Below, piece by piece: positions 1 to 5,002 of a DNA stretch of 5,002 nucleotides. This DNA comes from Caulobacteraceae bacterium (GTDB taxonomy: Bacteria > Pseudomonadota > Alphaproteobacteria > Caulobacterales > Caulobacteraceae), in NCBI GenBank assembly GCA_028291305.1, contig JAQGII010000405.1:1-5002 (forward strand), in the 5' to 3' direction. The notes under the pieces are model-generated. The model had not been told where the DNA came from. It ran no database searches and saw nothing but the letters and a program-made list of their open reading frames with translations. Within the stretch, counting starts at the first letter, position 1. Every line of letters begins with the position of its first letter. Both the position numbers and the translations under genes were made by a program.

Positions 1-1730
<1,730 letters not shown>

Positions 1731-1734
<4 letters not shown>

Positions 1735-2354
1735 ACCAGGACCTGCGCGCCTATCTGAGCCTGTCGCCGGTGGTGCCGGTGCTGACCATCCACCGGGTGG
1801 AGGACGCCGAGCCCCTGGCCCGGGCCCTGCTCGCCGGGGGGCTGAAGGTGCTGGAGGTGACCCTGCGCACCGCCGCCGCCCTGGAGGCGATGCACTGCAT
1901 CGCCGCCGAGGTGCCCGAGGCCATCCTGGCCGCCGGCACGGTGCTCAGCGCCAAGGACCTGAAGCGGTCGGCCAAGGCCGGCGCCCGCTTCGCCTTCTCG
2001 CCGGGGCTGGCCGATTTCATGCTGGAGGAGGGGCCCATCCCGATCCTGCCCGGCGTGGCCACGGCGTCGGAGGTGATGCGCGCGGCGGAGGCCGGGCTGT
2101 CCACCTTCAAGTTCTTCCCGGCCGTGCCCGCCGGCGGCGTCGGCGCGCTGAAGGCCCTGCACGGGCCCTTCGCCGACGTCGCCTTCTGTCCCACCGGCGG
2201 CATCGACGCGGGCAACGCCGCCGACTTCCTGGCCCTGTCCAATGTGCTCTGTGTCGGCGGCTCGTGGGTGGCCCCGGCCAAGGCCGTGGAGGCGGGCGAC
2301 TGGGCGGCTATCGAAGCCCTGGCGCGGGCCGCCGCCGCCCTGAAAAAAAGCTGA
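1731..2354 (+). CDS. eda: KDPG aldolase (2-dehydro-3-deoxy-phosphogluconate aldolase)
   Basis: This class I aldolase cleaves KDPG into pyruvate and glyceraldehyde-3-phosphate, the step after Edd. The 207-residue length is close to the E. coli enzyme (213). It forms a single (beta/alpha)8 barrel with the family residues in place: Glu42 and Arg46 in VLEVTLRT (E. coli Glu45/Arg49), GTVLSAKDL at 69-77, FAFSPGL at 87-93, PILPGVAT at 104-111, the Schiff-base Lys127 in STFKFFPA (E. coli Lys133), and phosphate-binding PTGGI (154-158) and GGSW (176-179). No signal peptide is present, so it is cytoplasmic. The ATG overlaps the edd stop as ATGA, implying translational coupling and one transcript. The family also includes KHG/KDPGal aldolases, but linkage to edd makes KDPG the likely substrate. 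The 3' end carries a run of seven A just before the stop, unusual in this GC-rich DNA. Confidence 0.96.
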
Positions 2355-2365
2355 GGCATCAACCC

Positions 2366-2402
2366 GGCGGCCTCCCTGGCCTTGGTGAGGGGTTGGGCCG
2401 CC
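2366..2402 (+). repeat. Inverted repeat (7-bp stem) just downstream of eda
   Basis: GGCGGCC (2366-2372) and GGCCGCC (2396-2402) are perfect reverse complements, with an inner CCCT/AGGG match (2374-2377 and 2388-2391). It begins 11 bases after the eda stop, where a terminator or mRNA 3'-stabilising hairpin would sit. No T-run follows on the + strand, so it is not a canonical intrinsic terminator. Some such stems are expected by chance in DNA this GC-rich. Confidence 0.35.
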
Positions 2403-2413
2403 GCGCCCGTACT

Positions 2414-2460
2414 GGACTCCAGGAACGAGGGTTCGCCGCGAGACGCGCGGCAGGACTCCA
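2414..2460. repeat. 8-bp direct repeat GGACTCCA in the receptor upstream region
   Basis: GGACTCCA occurs at 2414-2421 and again at 2453-2460, starts 39 bases apart. The first copy sits in a near-palindrome (CTGGACTCCAG, 2412-2422). The pair could be a regulator binding site upstream of the receptor gene, but no known operator is matched and chance is possible. Confidence 0.25.
2435..2451. repeat. Inverted repeat GCCGCG-N5-CGCGGC upstream of the receptor gene
   Basis: GCCGCG (2435-2440) and CGCGGC (2446-2451) form a perfect 6-bp stem with a 5-base loop, placed between the two GGACTCCA copies and 30 bases before the receptor start. It could be an operator or a 5'-UTR hairpin; there is no T-run. 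Its G/C-only stem lowers its significance. Confidence 0.25.
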
Positions 2461-2465
2461 TCGAC

Positions 2466-2471
2466 GGGGAG
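2466..2471 (+). promoter_or_regulatory. Ribosome binding site favouring the GTG start of the receptor gene
   Basis: GGGGAG lies ten bases upstream of the GTG at 2482, the same spacing as for the eda site. The competing ATG at 2518 has no purine-rich Shine-Dalgarno match in the preceding 15 bases. This is the main reason for taking GTG as the start. Confidence 0.5.
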
Positions 2472-2481
2472 TGACCAGCCA

Positions 2482-4665
2482 GTGCGAATTCAAGACGACG
2501 CGTGTCCGGGCCGGACGATGTTCCGGGGGGGCCGCAGGGCCGCGCTCTTGACTGCCGTCGCGGCCATGGCGCTCGCCCGCGGCGCCCTTGCCCAGACGCT
2601 GCCGGCGGCCGACCCCACCGTGGTCAACGAGGTGGTGGTGACCACTTCGCGCCTGAACCTGATTGGCGTGGCGGCCACGGCCAGCCAGGGCTCGATCACG
2701 CAAAAGGAGCTGCAGCTGCGGCCCATCTACCGGCCCGGCCAGCTGCTGGAGACGACCCCGGGGCTGGTGGTCACGGCGCACTCGGGCGAGGGCAAGGCCA
2801 ACCAGTACCTGGTGCGCGGCTTCAACCTCGACCACGGCACCGACATCGCCAACTTCATCGACGACATGCCGGTCAACCGGCCGAGCAACGCCCACGGCCA
2901 GGGCTATTCGGACGTCAACTTCTACATCCCCGAGTTGGCCGAGGGCCTCGATTTCACCAAGGGGCCGTACTACGCCGCCGTGGGCGACTTCGGCTCGGTG
3001 GCCTCGACCCATCTGCGGCTGCTCAACGAGATCCCCAACCAGCTCTCGGTCACCGGCGGCACGCTGGGCATCTACAATGTCCTGGCCGCCGGGACCCACC
3101 GGTTCAGCGACGACGACCGGCTGCTGGCCGGGCTCTACTACGGCCATGTCGACGGCCCGTTCGACCACCCGGACAACTTCCGCAAGGTCACCGGGGAGCT
3201 GCGCTACAGCCACGGCACGGGGGTCGACGGCTACAGCGCCAACCTGATGTACTACAAGGGCGACGGCAACTTCACCACCGACCAGCCCCTGCGCGCCATC
3301 GAGGACGGTCTGATCAGCCGCTTCGGCACGCTCGATCCGACCGACGGCTCGACCTCCGAGCGCATCAGCCTGTCGGCGCATTACGCCAAGACCGGCGAGC
3401 ACTGGAAGTTCAGCTCGGCCGCCTACTACATCCACGCGCGGATGACGCTGTGGAACGACTTCACCCACTTCCTGGACGACCCGGTCAACGGCGACCAGGA
3501 GCAGCAGGACGAGGTGCGCGACACCTTCGGCGGCCAGGCTTCCGTCATCCTGTACAACCAGTTCGGCCCGTTTCAGTCCGACACGGTGGTCGGCCTGCAG
3601 GCGCGGGGCGACACCGTCTATCTCGACCGCCGCCACACCGTGAAGCGCGTGGTGCTGCCCTACTGCAGCCAACTGCAGGCCGACGGCGCGGTGCTGGCGA
3701 CGCCCGCCCCGACGGGCGCCTGCAACGCCGACCGGGTGCATCTGCTGGACCTTGGGCCCTATGTGGAGAACACCACCTACTGGACGCCGTGGCTGCGGAC
3801 CATCGTCGGCGTGCGCGAGGAATACTACCACGCCCAGGACACCAGCTTCACGACCGGCTTCTCGGGTACGGCCAGCCAGACTCTGTTCCAGCCCAAGGCC
3901 AGCATCGCGCTGGGCCCCTTCTACAAGACCGAGGTCTATGTCAGCGCCGGGCGCGGCTTCCACTCCGACGACGTGCGCGGGGTGTTCGGCACCGTGCCGG
4001 CCGAAGGCCTCGCCCAGGCCGCCGGACCGACGCCTCTGTTGGCCGCGTCCAACGGCTCCGAAGTGGGCCTGCGCACCAGCATCGTCCCCCGGCTGGACCT
4101 GCAGGTCGCCCTGTTCCAGGAGGACTTCAAGTCCGAGCTGGCCTACAATGCCGACTCCGGCAGCGACAGCGCCAGCGCCCCCAGCCATCGGCAGGGGGTG
4201 GAGGTTTCGGCCGAGTTCAAGCCCTACCGCTGGATCGAGTTCAACACCGACCTGGCCTTCTCCAAGGCCCGCTATACCGGCGACCTTGCCGACTTCGGCC
4301 TGAGCGGCCCGTTCATCGCCAACGCGCCGAGCTTCATCGGCTCGTTCGGCATCCTGGTCGACAACCTGGGCCCCTGGTTCGGCGGCCTGCAATGGCGCGA
4401 CCTGGGCCCCTATCCGATCAGCGACGGCGAGGAGAACCCTCAGGACAAGGGCTACAGCGAGTTCAACGTCGACATCGGCTACAAGGTGAACAAACACCTG
4501 AAGCTGCAGGCGACCATCTTCAACCTGACCAACACCAAGGCCAATTCCGCAGCCTTCTATTACGCCTCGCGCCTGCCGGGCGAGCCGGCGGAGGGGATCA
4601 ACGACTTCCAGGTCCACCCGCTGGAGCCGATCTCCGGCACGCTCAAGGCGACCTGGGTCTTCTGA
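2482..4665 (+). CDS. TonB-dependent outer-membrane receptor, substrate unknown
   Basis: An outer-membrane gated channel that imports a scarce ligand using energy from TonB-ExbB-ExbD. Precursor length (727) is typical. From the GTG start, residues 1-37 form a signal peptide (RR at 18-19, hydrophobic stretch 20-32, cleavage likely after ALA-37), followed by a TonB-box-like EVVVT (50-54). The plug runs to about residue 175 and shows YLVRGFNLDHG (109-119), IDDMPVNRP (126-134), the HGQGYSDVNFYIPE stretch (138-151) and FTKGPYYAAVGDFGSVA (158-174). The remainder is the beta-barrel, ending in ...KATWVF with the C-terminal Phe expected for BAM-dependent assembly. There is no STN or other N-terminal signalling extension. 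The only cysteines in the mature part are C395 and C414, possibly a disulfide-closed surface loop. The plug resembles a proteobacterial receptor subfamily I recognise but whose substrate I cannot name. The alternative start ATG 2518 gives a tidier 25-residue signal peptide but lacks a Shine-Dalgarno sequence. It lies 127 bases after eda and 49 before a DUF2946-like gene. Confidence 0.95.
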   Translation: MRIQDDACPGRTMFRGGRRAALLTAVAAMALARGALAQTLPAADPTVVNEVVVTTSRLNLIGVAATASQGSITQKELQLRPIYRPGQLLETTPGLVVTAHSGEGKANQYLVRGFNLDHGTDIANFIDDMPVNRPSNAHGQGYSDVNFYIPELAEGLDFTKGPYYAAVGDFGSVASTHLRLLNEIPNQLSVTGGTLGIYNVLAAGTHRFSDDDRLLAGLYYGHVDGPFDHPDNFRKVTGELRYSHGTGVDGYSANLMYYKGDGNFTTDQPLRAIEDGLISRFGTLDPTDGSTSERISLSAHYAKTGEHWKFSSAAYYIHARMTLWNDFTHFLDDPVNGDQEQQDEVRDTFGGQASVILYNQFGPFQSDTVVGLQARGDTVYLDRRHTVKRVVLPYCSQLQADGAVLATPAPTGACNADRVHLLDLGPYVENTTYWTPWLRTIVGVREEYYHAQDTSFTTGFSGTASQTLFQPKASIALGPFYKTEVYVSAGRGFHSDDVRGVFGTVPAEGLAQAAGPTPLLAASNGSEVGLRTSIVPRLDLQVALFQEDFKSELAYNADSGSDSASAPSHRQGVEVSAEFKPYRWIEFNTDLAFSKARYTGDLADFGLSGPFIANAPSFIGSFGILVDNLGPWFGGLQWRDLGPYPISDGEENPQDKGYSEFNVDIGYKVNKHLKLQATIFNLTNTKANSAAFYYASRLPGEPAEGINDFQVHPLEPISGTLKATWVF
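2518..2592 (+). other. Signal peptide core of the receptor, beginning at an alternative ATG start
   Basis: Read from ATG 2518, the segment has a short basic n-region (MFRGGRR), a hydrophobic Ala/Leu/Val core and an ALA cleavage motif before Gln38 (numbering from GTG 2482). This is a classical Sec signal peptide. If translation starts at GTG 2482, twelve more residues including two Asp precede it, making the n-region unusually long. Confidence 0.75.
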
Positions 4666-4715
4666 TCGGAACATCGCCCGGGACGGCCCGCGCCGGATAC
4701 GGTATGAGCCGATCA
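4663..4715 (+). repeat. 7-bp inverted repeat bracketing the receptor/DUF2946 intergenic gap
   Basis: TGATCGG (4663-4669) begins with the receptor stop codon, and its perfect complement CCGATCA (4709-4715) ends on the A of the downstream ATG. The enclosed 39 bases include a small CGGG-ACGG-CCCG hairpin (4679-4690). In mRNA the stem would bury the start region of the downstream gene. No T-run follows, so it is not a standard terminator. A 7-bp match in a region this size can arise by chance. Confidence 0.3.
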
Positions 4716-5002
4716 TGACCTTCGGGGGCGCCAGGATGGGGGCTTGGCCGCGCGGCGTGATGATCACGCTGGCGGTGCTGGCGCTCGCCATCAAGGTGAT
4801 GATCCCGCAGGGCTATATGGCGTCCGCCGGCCCCGTCGCCGGCTTCCCGCTGGTGATCTGCACCGACCACGGCCTGATTACCCTCGACGACAGGCCGGCG
4901 CCGCCCGGCAAGTCCAGGACCGACTCGCCCTGCGCCTTCTCCGGCAACCTGGCGCCGACCGCGCCGCCGCTGGTGGTGCTCACCCGCTTCGAGGGGTGGG
5001 CG
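4715..5002 (+). CDS. DUF2946-like small envelope protein, 3' end cut by window edge
   Basis: An open frame of 96 codons runs from ATG 4715 to the window edge without a stop. Residues 16-30 form a hydrophobic segment after a short n-region containing Arg7 and Arg13 (signal anchor or signal peptide). It is followed by IPQGYM (30-35), FPLVICTDHG (44-53) and DSPCAFSG (70-77). A hydrophobic N-terminus, a P-x-GYM element, an ICT cysteine and a later CAF motif are the pattern I associate with DUF2946 (PF11162), a family of unknown function; only C49 and C73 are seen here. The family is commonly found near TonB-dependent receptors and metal, especially copper, genes; that is general knowledge, not shown here. 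An in-frame ATG at 4736 has a GGGGG tract seven bases upstream and may be the true start, giving MGAWPRG as n-region, whereas ATG 4715 has only a weak upstream site. Same-strand placement 49 bases after the receptor suggests co-transcription. Coding is supported by continuity and family-like motifs, not by a hit. Confidence 0.68.
   Translation, partial: MTFGGARMGAWPRGVMITLAVLALAIKVMIPQGYMASAGPVAGFPLVICTDHGLITLDDRPAPPGKSRTDSPCAFSGNLAPTAPPLVVLTRFEGWA

Noticed and set aside
2343..2402. Intrinsic terminator on the minus strand: 2366-2402 stem followed by the complement of the A7 run
   Set aside because: The T-run would lie about 16 bases past the stem and no minus-strand gene is supported upstream of it.
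2422..2447. GGAAC with CG-containing element 17 bases downstream, as a possible EcfG-type promoter
   Set aside because: The -10 part reads CGCG rather than the CGTT expected of alphaproteobacterial general stress promoters, so the match is too weak.
2502..4718. 738-codon + strand frame overlapping the receptor gene
   Set aside because: Arg/Gly/Pro/Gln/His-rich product without domains; the frame starting at 2482 carries all receptor motifs.

Overview
The window is about 5 kb of very GC-rich DNA (roughly 70% by eye, strong G/C at third codon positions). All supported genes lie on the + strand. Gene content and protein style (Entner-Doudoroff enzymes, a large TonB-dependent receptor, a DUF2946-like protein) suggest an alphaproteobacterium, most likely of the Caulobacterales (Caulobacter/Phenylobacterium type). 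That placement is an inference from composition and family resemblance; no rRNA or other taxonomic marker is present.

Layout: (1) 1-1734 is the nearly complete 3' part of edd, 6-phosphogluconate dehydratase, cut by the left window edge. (2) 1731-2354 is eda, KDPG aldolase, overlapping edd by the four bases ATGA. Together these convert 6-phosphogluconate to pyruvate and glyceraldehyde-3-phosphate, the two defining steps of the Entner-Doudoroff pathway. (3) 2355-2481 is a 127-base non-coding gap holding inverted repeats, a short direct repeat and a good ribosome binding site, but no convincing promoter or canonical terminator. (4) 2482-4665 encodes a 727-residue TonB-dependent outer-membrane receptor with signal peptide, TonB box, plug and beta-barrel ending in Phe; its substrate cannot be read from the sequence. 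(5) 4715-5002 is the 5' part of a small protein resembling DUF2946, running off the right edge and separated from the receptor by 49 bases bracketed by a 7-bp inverted repeat.

Functionally there seem to be two modules. edd-eda is a translationally coupled sugar-acid catabolic pair. The receptor and the DUF2946-like gene look like a second, envelope-located pair; from general knowledge, DUF2946 genes often sit near TonB-dependent receptors and metal (notably copper) genes, so metal handling is one guess for the receptor, while its position behind sugar catabolism genes offers carbohydrate uptake as a rival guess. Most of the window is ordinary; the points deserving a second look are the receptor/DUF2946 pair, the inverted repeat between them, a lone cysteine pair in the receptor, and the receptor start codon.
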